Shown piece after piece: positions 16,049 through 22,343 of a DNA stretch of 49,843 nucleotides. Position numbers and translations under genes: made by a program. Source of the DNA: Acidobacteriota bacterium (GTDB lineage: Bacteria; Acidobacteriota; Terriglobia; Terriglobales; Acidobacteriaceae); assembly GCA_021790995.1 (NCBI GenBank), contig JAJYFA010000010.1:1-49843 (forward strand), written 5' to 3'. How positions within the stretch are numbered: the stretch's first letter is position 1; each line of letters starts with the position of its first letter. The notes below the pieces were generated by a model. It did not search any database. It saw only the letters and a program-made list of their open reading frames with translations, and was not told the origin of the DNA.

Positions 16049-17500
16049 TTGGCTGGCACGATCAGCAGCTATAATCGGCCCGTGAACCTTGCCGTCGCGA
16101 CTGCTCACGATGAGCGGCTGCTGGCCTGCGTGGCTGGCGCCGTCGTATTGCTCCTGCTGCTGGTGGTGCGGCTGCGGCTGCACGCCGCGCTGGGCCTTGC
16201 CGTCGCTGCCTTCAGCTTGGGCGCAACGGCGGGAGTTCCTCTCGAAAAGCTGCCCCTGGCGTTTACCTCCGGCGCCGGCGAGATGATGGGCCACATCGCC
16301 ATCATTCTCGGTATGGGCGCGATTCTGGGCCAGCTTCTGACCAGCTCCGGCGCAGGAGCGGCGCTGGGCCGTGCGCTCGTCGAGCGATGCGGCCCGAAAG
16401 GCCTTCCCTGGGCGCTGCTTGCGCTCGGTGTGCTGGTGGGTATTCCCGTGTTCTTCGAAGTGGGACTCGTTCTGCTGATGCCCATTGTGGTGGATGCGGC
16501 GCGGCGCAGCGGCCGGCCACCAATGCTGGTGGGTTTGCCGGTGCTGGCGGGGCTCTCGGCGATGCACTGCCTGCTGCCGCCGCATCCCGGGGCGCTGCTT
16601 GCGGCTGCGGAGTATCATGCCGCTCTGGCCCCGCTGATGCTGTGGGGACTCGTAGTGGGCGTCGCCTCCGCAGTGATGGGAGGGCCGGTGCTGTATGCGG
16701 TGCTGCTTCGCCTGTGGCAGCGGCCGGGCAGTTTTCTCAAGCGTGCGCTCCCGCAGGATGCGTTCCTCGCCTCGACACCCGCTGCGGAGGAGGCGGGCGC
16801 GGGTCGCGCCAACGTGCCGCGCCCCGCCGGAGCGATACGCGCGCTGGTGGCGATTCTGCTCCCGGTGTCGCTGATTCTGGCCGGAGGCTGGGCCGACGCC
16901 ATTGCCGGCAAAGGCACTCTGGGGAGTCGGCTTCTGCATCTCGCTGGCTCCTCCGATGTGGCGATGGTTGTCGCGGCGCTGGTGGCTCTGGCTACGCTGG
17001 GCCCGAGGGTACAGGAACCCGGTTACCACGGCCCAGGCGGCTTGCGGCGGCTGACCGTCGACTCCTTCGCGCCCATCGCCAGTCCGTTGGTGATCCTGGC
17101 CGCGGCCGGAGGTTTGAGCGGAGTGCTGCGCGTCTCGGGCGCTGCGCAGGCGGCTGTCAATTTCGCCATCGGGGCGCACCTGCCGCCGCTATTGCTCGCC
17201 TGGGCTTTGGCCGCAGCGGTCCGCGTGTCGATGGGCTCGGCGACCGTAGCCTTGGCTGTGGCCTCGGGAATTCTGGCGCCGATGGCCGGGACCATGGGCG
17301 TGCGGCCGGAGCTGCTGGCGCTGGCTACGGGCGCGGGCTCCATTCTGCTCTCGCACGTGAATGACTCAGGGTTCTGGCTTGTTGGCTCGCTCTTCAAAAT
17401 CGATGTGAAGGCGACACTGGCTACGTGGTCTGTGCTGGAGACCGTGCTGTCGCTCTCCGGTCTGGCGGGCGCGATGCTGCTGGCGGGGGTGCTGAAGTAG
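16049..17500 (+). CDS. GntP-family proton symporter (gluconate-type permease)
   Basis: An inner-membrane carrier of up to 483 aa with about 12 hydrophobic helices. GntP features are present: 'MMGHIAIILGMGAILGQLL', 'GIPVFFEVGLVLLMPIV' (family-typical FYEVGF-like loop), 'GLSAMHCLLPPHPGALLAA' (the HGxLPPHPGP motif, here CLLPPHPG), and 'LLSHVNDSGFWLV' near the C-terminus. The substrate is gluconate or a related sugar acid, by family. Two starts are possible: TTG 16049 with GAGGAAAG eight bases upstream, or GTG 16082 just after a TATAAT. No gluconate-metabolism gene lies beside it. The gene converges on rph across a (GGGACTA)n inverted repeat. Confidence 0.85.
   Translation: MAGTISSYNRPVNLAVATAHDERLLACVAGAVVLLLLLVVRLRLHAALGLAVAAFSLGATAGVPLEKLPLAFTSGAGEMMGHIAIILGMGAILGQLLTSSGAGAALGRALVERCGPKGLPWALLALGVLVGIPVFFEVGLVLLMPIVVDAARRSGRPPMLVGLPVLAGLSAMHCLLPPHPGALLAAAEYHAALAPLMLWGLVVGVASAVMGGPVLYAVLLRLWQRPGSFLKRALPQDAFLASTPAAEEAGAGRANVPRPAGAIRALVAILLPVSLILAGGWADAIAGKGTLGSRLLHLAGSSDVAMVVAALVALATLGPRVQEPGYHGPGGLRRLTVDSFAPIASPLVILAAAGGLSGVLRVSGAAQAAVNFAIGAHLPPLLLAWALAAAVRVSMGSATVALAVASGILAPMAGTMGVRPELLALATGAGSILLSHVNDSGFWLVGSLFKIDVKATLATWSVLETVLSLSGLAGAMLLAGVLK
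16070..16075 (+). promoter_or_regulatory. perfect TATAAT hexamer overlapping the GntP-gene start region
   Basis: TATAAT at 16070-16075 lies seven bases before an in-frame GTG at 16082. If used as a -10 box, transcription would begin about at that GTG and give a leaderless message. The -35 region is weak (TTGGCT with 15-bp spacing). Confidence 0.3.
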
Positions 17501-17510
17501 CGGAAGAGCA

Positions 17511-17546
17511 GGGACCAGGGACTAGGGACTAGGGACTAGGGACTAG
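17511..17546 (+). repeat. (GGGACTA)n tandem heptamer repeat, left arm
   Basis: GGGACCA followed by four copies of GGGACTA (last one partial), right after the GntP-gene stop codon. 17516-17536 is exactly complementary to 17629-17649, a 21-bp inverted repeat. The pair can form a long hairpin between convergent genes. Confidence 0.8.
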
Positions 17547-17624
17547 ATATCCTCTTTCTTGGAAACGGGAGTTGCGCAAGGCGCGTCCCGGAGTGGCCGT
17601 GCCGGATCGATGCGCGGCCTGCTT

Positions 17625-17649
17625 CCTGGTCCCTAGTCCCTAGTCCCTG
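17625..17649 (-). repeat. (GGGACTA)n repeat, right inverted arm overlapping rph stop
   Basis: The inverted copy of the heptamer repeat runs into the end of rph. The rph TAG stop (17640-17642 on the minus strand) and its last codons (Arg-Asp) are made of repeat sequence. Confidence 0.8.
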
Positions 17650-18383
17650 TCTTTCATCACGGCCTTCTGTACCGCGAAGATCTCCTTGAGCCCAGCCTCG
17701 GCCAGATCGATCAGCCCATTCAGTTGCGCACGGGAGTAGGATCCGCGCTCGGCCGTGGCCTGCGTCTCGACGAGGCCCCCATCGGCGGTCATCACTACGT
17801 TCATGTCCACCTCGGCCTGAGAGTCCTCCTCGTAGCAGAGATCGAGCAACGGCTGGCCGTCGACGATCCCCACCGAAGTGGCCGCCACCAGTTGTTTCAT
17901 CGGCGAGGCCTTGAGGGTTCCCGCTTTCACTAAGGCATTGAGCGCGATCGAGAGAGCAACGGCCGCGCCGGTGATCGCCGCTGTGCGTGTGCCGCCGTCG
18001 GCCTGGATCACGTCGCAGTCAAGAATCACCGTGCGCTCACCCAGTGCGTGCATGTCCACGACCGAGCGCAGGCTCCGGCCGATCAATCGCTGAATCTCAT
18101 GCGTGCGCCCACCGATTCTGCCGCGCTCGGACTCCCGCGGCGTGCGCGTGACCGTGGAGCGGGGCAGCATGGCGTACTCGGCCGTGACCCAGCCGCGGCC
18201 GGAGTTGCGCAGCCAGCCGGGAACGCCTTGTTCGATGGTGGCGCAGGTCAGCACTCGGGTGTTGCCGAGCGAGACCAGAACCGAGCCTTCGGCGGTCTGG
18301 ACAAAGCCTAGCGTGAGCGTAAGCGGGCGGAGCTGGGCGGAGGTTCTTCCGCCGGGGCGCAGCGAGAAAGGTTGGGCGTGCAT
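17640..18383 (-). CDS. rph: ribonuclease PH
   Basis: A phosphate-dependent 3'-5' exoribonuclease that trims tRNA 3' ends, a hexameric PNPase-like enzyme. At 247 aa it is close to the usual 240. Motifs: '[16 protein letters not shown]' at the start, '[20 protein letters not shown]', '[16 protein letters not shown]' and '[18 protein letters not shown]' (phosphate/tRNA-binding arginines), '[19 protein letters not shown]', '[19 protein letters not shown]' (catalytic Asp cluster). ATG 18383 is chosen because the family begins at 'R-x-x-x-R-x-x-x-x-R-P'. The C-terminal 'DRD' is derived from the intergenic heptamer repeat. Confidence 0.95.
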   Translation of the reverse strand: MHAQPFSLRPGGRTSAQLRPLTLTLGFVQTAEGSVLVSLGNTRVLTCATIEQGVPGWLRNSGRGWVTAEYAMLPRSTVTRTPRESERGRIGGRTHEIQRLIGRSLRSVVDMHALGERTVILDCDVIQADGGTRTAAITGAAVALSIALNALVKAGTLKASPMKQLVAATSVGIVDGQPLLDLCYEEDSQAEVDMNVVMTADGGLVETQATAERGSYSRAQLNGLIDLAEAGLKEIFAVQKAVMKDRD

Positions 18384-18634
18384 AGAGCGATTGTACGGCC
18401 AGGCGGGCTGACACGGGAGAGGCAGACGCAGCGGTTCCACGATGGGAATCACGCCAGACCACGTGCCGAACCGGGAATATCAATCTATGTCACTGAAATT
18501 AATAAAGTTGCTTAGATGTCCTGACTCCCGTCGCTTCCCATTTTGGAACCATCTTCCGCCGGTTGTTTCCCATCGCTTGCCTGATGCAACTCAACATCCC
18601 TTCCCTTATCAGGAACTTAGCATTGGCGTTCAAG
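18384..18634. other. intergenic stretch between rph and the kinase gene
   Basis: The 430-bp gap from rph to the kinase gene starts with about 250 bp holding no supported ORF. It is moderately AT-rich (around 18480-18510). The remainder carries a sigma-54-like site and two repeats, listed separately. Confidence 0.5.
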
Positions 18635-18652
18635 TTTGGCACGCGGCGTGTA
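18635..18652 (+). promoter_or_regulatory. candidate sigma-54 (-24/-12) promoter
   Basis: TTTGGCACGCGGCGTGTA has a perfect TGGCACG -24 block. Four bases follow, then GTGT where TTGC is expected, so the -12 GC is degenerate. It lies 160 bp upstream of a histidine kinase gene whose partner is a sigma-54 activator, so autoregulation is plausible. Confidence 0.35.
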
Positions 18653-18691
18653 TAGAAACAGTGCAAACACCGCCATCGCGAGACGGAATAG

Positions 18692-18737
18692 GGAAGCAGG
18701 GCTCAGGGACTAGGGACTAGGGTACAGCCCCGCTTCC
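18692..18737 (+). repeat. (GGGACTA)n repeat enclosed in an inverted repeat
   Basis: GGAAGCAGGGCT (18692-18703) and AGCCCCGCTTCC (18726-18737) are complementary at 11 of 12 positions. They enclose AGGGACTAGGGACTAGGG, so the heptamer repeat sits in the loop of a potential hairpin. Confidence 0.65.
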
Positions 18738-18766
18738 GGAATGCAGAACGCGGAGATGTGAACGAA

Positions 18767-18788
18767 CCACTGTCCACAGTCCACTGTT
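18767..18788 (-). repeat. CACTGTCCACTGTT-type dispersed repeat
   Basis: CCACTGTCCACAGTCCACTG is built from repeated CCACTGT/CCACAGT units. It belongs to the same family as the repeat at 11482-11557. Confidence 0.5.
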
Positions 18789-18813
18789 CCCTCGCATCCG
18801 AAAGGACCAACCG

Positions 18814-19809
18814 ATGCAGCAAACCGAACAGGCAACCGCAATCACGGCCACGGCAAAGCGCCCATGGACAGGCGTCGAACGCAGACGCGTGGAAAGGGTT
18901 GTCGAAACTCTGGCAGCTCTGGGCTGCAGAAGCGAAAGCCTCTCCGCGGTGGCGCACGATGCGCGCAACATGGCTGCGGCGCTTGGGGTCTACTGCGATC
19001 TGCTTGCGGATCCGGGGGTGCTTGCTGCCGGCTTCAGCCACTATGCGGACGATCTCGGACTGGTGGCCGCGGCCAGCAGGCGTCTGGTCGAGAAGCTGGT
19101 GGCGCTCGACGCGGGCGCACAGGAGGAGACAGCGATGCCGTTGCACGCAATGCCAGTGCGCATCTCTTCGTCAGACAGGGCCGCGGAGTCTGTGGCAGGA
19201 GACGTTGGCAACCCGGCGGACGGAATCTGGCCCGGCTTCGGACGGAGAGCGATGGCAAACGCGGCCGCGCGCGAACGGCGCCGGTGTGGGGACCTGTTTC
19301 CGGCCCTGCCCATCACAAACCTTGCCGCCGAACTCCTGGCCAATCGCAATCTGCTGGCGGCGCTGGCTGGCCCGTCAATCGCGCTGAACATTGAGACCAG
19401 GGGCGGCGCACAGCCCGTGCGCCTTACCGGCGGTGACCTGACACGGCTGCTGGTGAACCTGGTGAAGAATGCGGCCGAGGCCATGCCTCAAGGTGGACGG
19501 ATCCGCATTGGTCTTCGCGGGCCTGAGACCGCCGGGGACGCAGCGCCATGTCTTGTGCTTGCCGTTGAAGACAGCGGGCCGGGGATTCCCGAAGAGGCTC
19601 TGGAAAGGATCTTTGCCGCCGGATACACCACGAGGCCGCAGACAGGCCCGGCCAGCGGCTGGGCGCAAAGTCATCACGGACTGGGCCTGGCTATCGCGCG
19701 CTCCATCGTGGAGGGCGCGGGCGGGCGGATCGCGGCCTCGAGCCGCGCCCAGGGCGGAGCCTGTTTCACGATCGAGCTGCCGGTGGGGAAAGCAGGGAAT
19801 AGGGACTAG
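18814..19809 (+). CDS. soluble sensor histidine kinase of a sigma-54 two-component pair
   Basis: A 331-aa cytoplasmic kinase with no membrane segment and no recognisable sensor domain. The dimerisation/phospho-acceptor helix is 'SAVAHDARNMAAALGVYCDL', giving H48 in an H-D-x-R-N motif. A Ser/Ala-rich linker follows. The ATPase domain has N-box 'NLVKNAAEAMP', G1 'VEDSGPGIPEE', F-box 'IFAAGYTT' and G2 'HHGLGLAIARSIVEGAGG'. This resembles NtrB-type kinases without PAS. It would be expected to phosphorylate the NtrC-like regulator coded downstream, but that regulator lacks the acceptor Asp. AAAGGA eight bases before ATG 18814 sets the start. The final 'NRD' and TAG stop are made from the heptamer repeat. 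Confidence 0.87.
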   Translation: MQQTEQATAITATAKRPWTGVERRRVERVVETLAALGCRSESLSAVAHDARNMAAALGVYCDLLADPGVLAAGFSHYADDLGLVAAASRRLVEKLVALDAGAQEETAMPLHAMPVRISSSDRAAESVAGDVGNPADGIWPGFGRRAMANAAARERRRCGDLFPALPITNLAAELLANRNLLAALAGPSIALNIETRGGAQPVRLTGGDLTRLLVNLVKNAAEAMPQGGRIRIGLRGPETAGDAAPCLVLAVEDSGPGIPEEALERIFAAGYTTRPQTGPASGWAQSHHGLGLAIARSIVEGAGGRIAASSRAQGGACFTIELPVGKAGNRD

Positions 19810-19810
19810 G
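19791..19810 (+). repeat. AGCAGGGA-type (GGGACTA) repeat at the kinase stop
   Basis: AGCAGGGAATAGGGACTAGG matches the module seen after the GntP gene and at 18696-18720. The kinase TAG stop at 19807-19809 lies inside it. Confidence 0.7.
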
Positions 19811-19878
19811 TCTCTGACCGCCTGAAGTTGTACCAACTCTGGGTGGGATAGCACAAAATTATGCGGTCACAGACCTAG
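19806..19878. repeat. 73-bp palindromic (MITE/REP-like) element
   Basis: CTAGGTCTCTGACCGC (19806-19821) and GCGGTCACAGACCTAG (19863-19878) are inverted copies with one mismatch in 16. They flank an AT-richer centre holding its own AGTTG-TAC-CAACT hairpin. The element lies exactly between kinase and regulator genes and encodes nothing. It could be a small non-autonomous element, a REP-like repeat or a structured RNA that separates expression of the two genes. Confidence 0.55.
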
Positions 19879-20028
19879 GGACGAGGGAGCAGATGCGCTC
19901 GTTCGTTCCAGGAATGCTGAATCTGGAACTGCGCACTGACAAAACGGATAGCGGACAACCGCCCCGATCCCTGCCTACCCCTGATTTCCGCCATGGAACG
20001 ATTCACCAACGCACGAGAGGCGACTACA

Positions 20029-21489
20029 ATGCTGGAGACAGTCTTCAACACACGAAGCATGGAATTCATTCCACAACTTGCCGAGCCGGCGGTGCGACTG
20101 CACCTGCTGGTGGTTGACGCGGACGCCGCGGTTCGCTCGGCCTGCGCCGAGATTGCGGCCAGTCTGGGCTACGCGGTCGAGAGCACAGGCGACCTCGGCC
20201 AGGCGCGGAGCCTGCTGCGCGGCCACACGGCCGACATCCTGCTGGTCAATCTGCCTGCCGGGTCCAACGAGGGCCTGGAACTGGTCGCCGAGGTCAAGCT
20301 GCTCTATCCCGACACCTCGGTGATCGCCATGACCGCCACGAGCTCCGTGAACACGGCGGTCGAGGCCATGCGCTGCGGCGCCTCGGACTACCTGACGAAG
20401 CCCTTCGCCATGGACGAGCTCTCGACCGTTCTCGACCGCGCCGCCGCCAGCCACGCCACCGACACCACGGCGCGCCAGTTGCGGGAACGGCTGCGGCTCT
20501 CCGAGGGCCTGGGCGCCATGATCGGCCGTTCGCCCGAGATGGAGAAGATCTACCGCATTCTTTCGAAAGTTGCCCAGAGTACGCATCCGGTCCTGATCCT
20601 CGGCGAGAGCGGAACCGGCAAGGAACTGGTGGCGCGGACCATCCACGCCTATGGCCCGAACGCCGAGAAGCCTTTCCTGCCCGTCGATTGTGGTTCGCTG
20701 GTGCCTACGCTGATCGAGAGCGAACTGTTCGGCTACGTGCGCGGCGCTTTTACCGGGGCCAACCGGTCCAAGGACGGGTTATTGGTCTCGGCCGAGGACG
20801 GCACGGTTTTTCTGGACGAAATTGGGGAACTTTCGCTCGATCTGCAGGCGAAGCTTCTGCGCGCCCTGCAGGAAAAAGAGGTGCGGCCCGTGGGAGCCAC
20901 GCATCGCGTGCCCATCAAGGCGCGCATTGTGGCCGCGACCAACCGTGATCTGGCCGCCATGGTCGAGAAAGGCAGCTTCCGCAAGGATCTCTTCTACCGG
21001 CTGAATGTGGTCAACCTGCGGCTGCCGGCGCTACGCGACCGCCGCGAGGACATACCGTTGCTGGCCGCGCACTTTCTCGATCGCATCAGCCGCGAGCACA
21101 GCCGCAAGCTGGCGCTCTCCGACGAGGCTCTGCGCACCATGATGCGCCACGACTGGCCGGGCAACGTGCGCGAGCTTGAGAATGCCCTTGAGCGGGCCTG
21201 CGCTCTTTCCTCCGGTCCGGTGCTGCACTTGGGCGACCTGCCCACGCAACTGCAGCAGAGGGGCCTGGAGGCGCAGCGCGCGGCTCTGGCCGCTGGCAGT
21301 GGCGCAGAGGCGGCAGGGACGCCCGAGGTCAAGACGCTGGCCGAACTGGAGCGCGAAGCGATCCTCGGCGCCATCCGCACCCTCAGCGGCGACAAACTGC
21401 AAGCCGCCAGACTTCTCGGCATCGGCAAGACCACGCTCTACCGCAAGCTGAAAGAGTACGGCATCGCCGATCCGCTGCAGGACGAGTAA
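20029..21489 (+). CDS. NtrC-family sigma-54 activator with a pseudo-receiver domain
   Basis: A 486-aa bacterial enhancer-binding protein. Residues about 22-140 form a receiver domain, with acidic pocket 'LLVVDADAAVR', Thr in 'IAMTATSS' and Lys in 'YLTKPFAM'. The phospho-acceptor position reads 'DILLVNLPAG': AAT at 20248-20250 gives Asn74 where Asp is expected. The AAA+ domain is complete: Walker A 'GESGTGKE', sigma-54 contact loop 'GAFTGA', Walker B 'TVFLDEIGEL', arginine fingers 'FRKDLFYRLN'. A Fis-type helix-turn-helix ends the protein ('AARLLGIGKTTLYRKLKEYG'). AGAGG eight bases before ATG 20029 sets the start; ATG 19993 has no ribosome site. Control is probably not by Asp phosphorylation of this domain. 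Confidence 0.93.
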   Translation: MLETVFNTRSMEFIPQLAEPAVRLHLLVVDADAAVRSACAEIAASLGYAVESTGDLGQARSLLRGHTADILLVNLPAGSNEGLELVAEVKLLYPDTSVIAMTATSSVNTAVEAMRCGASDYLTKPFAMDELSTVLDRAAASHATDTTARQLRERLRLSEGLGAMIGRSPEMEKIYRILSKVAQSTHPVLILGESGTGKELVARTIHAYGPNAEKPFLPVDCGSLVPTLIESELFGYVRGAFTGANRSKDGLLVSAEDGTVFLDEIGELSLDLQAKLLRALQEKEVRPVGATHRVPIKARIVAATNRDLAAMVEKGSFRKDLFYRLNVVNLRLPALRDRREDIPLLAAHFLDRISREHSRKLALSDEALRTMMRHDWPGNVRELENALERACALSSGPVLHLGDLPTQLQQRGLEAQRAALAAGSGAEAAGTPEVKTLAELEREAILGAIRTLSGDKLQAARLLGIGKTTLYRKLKEYGIADPLQDE

Positions 21490-21661
21490 AGAATAGGGTG
21501 CAGAGATCGGAAAACCCTCTTTTGACGCGGCGATAGTCATTGTGGTTGGCCAACCGTCTGCTCTTGCAAGCCGAAGAGGCGACCTTCGACTCATGGTTAC
21601 CGCATGACTGAGCCCTGAAACTTGAAATCTGACCACTGACTACTGAGAACTGAGGTACGAC

Positions 21662-22177
21662 ATGAGCATTCTGATGGTGACGGGAATCGAAGGCGCCCGC
21701 AACTGCGCCGATGTAGTGGGAGCGCGACTGAACATGGAGGTCGAGGTGGCCGAAGGGCGCCGGGCGGCGCTGGCCGCACTGCGCCGCCGCGAGTATCTGG
21801 CGGTGGTCATCGACGAGACCCTGGCCGAGTGCGATCCGGCGGCGGCGGAGAAGATCTGCGAGCTGGCTGGGTTGGCGATTCCGCTGCAGATCAACTTTGC
21901 CATCTCGGGGGCGGCACGTCTGGTGCGCGAGATCCGCTCGGCGCTGCATCGTCGCGAGCGCGAGCAGATGCTGGCCCGCCGCGCCGCCGCCGCGGCCATC
22001 GAGACGGAACTGAAATCCACGGTTGCAGGGCTCTTGCTGCACTCGCAACTGGCGCTGAGCGGCGGCGGCGTGCCAGCCGCCGTGGCCGACCGGCTGCGTA
22101 CGGTCGCCGATCTCGCCGGTAGCCTGCGCCAGCAGTTGTGCGTGCCTTCCGAGGCAAGGCGCGAATCGCACGTCTGA
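21662..22177 (+). CDS. degenerate receiver-like protein with DHp-like helices
   Basis: A 171-aa protein. Residues 1-105 follow a receiver-like beta/alpha rhythm ('ILMVTGIEGARN', 'YLAVVIDETLAE', 'PLQINFAISGAARLVREI'). An Asp (D51) sits at the usual acceptor position, but the acidic Mg-binding pair and the conserved Lys are missing. The C-terminal part is helical ('LKSTVAGLLLHSQLALS', then 'ADRLRTVADLAGSLRQQL'). It resembles the paired helices of histidine-kinase dimerisation domains without an obvious catalytic His. GAGG seven bases upstream supports ATG 21662. It lies 172 bp after the sigma-54 activator and is probably its partner or a kinase-docking factor (inference). No named family recognised. 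Confidence 0.65.
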   Translation: MSILMVTGIEGARNCADVVGARLNMEVEVAEGRRAALAALRRREYLAVVIDETLAECDPAAAEKICELAGLAIPLQINFAISGAARLVREIRSALHRREREQMLARRAAAAAIETELKSTVAGLLLHSQLALSGGGVPAAVADRLRTVADLAGSLRQQLCVPSEARRESHV

Positions 22178-22343
22178 GCTGGGCGTCCGCATCGGGCGAT
22201 GCCGCGGCTTGCCGGCTCGATTGCCCAGTGGCGTTGCGATCCACCGCGATGGACAGGGAGCGAACGGTGGAGTTCCCGCAGCGGGACAAGGGTTCCCTCC
22301 GTCCATTACCCTTGTAGTGCTGAACGGAAGGAGCGTTCGAATC

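Noticed and set aside
17511-17649. CRISPR-like array
   Set aside because: Contiguous 7-bp tandem units without spacers and no cas genes.
22209-22343. N-terminal extension of fumarase by 45 codons
   Set aside because: The extension has no ribosome site and does not match the family start; ATG 22344 has GGAAGGAG upstream.
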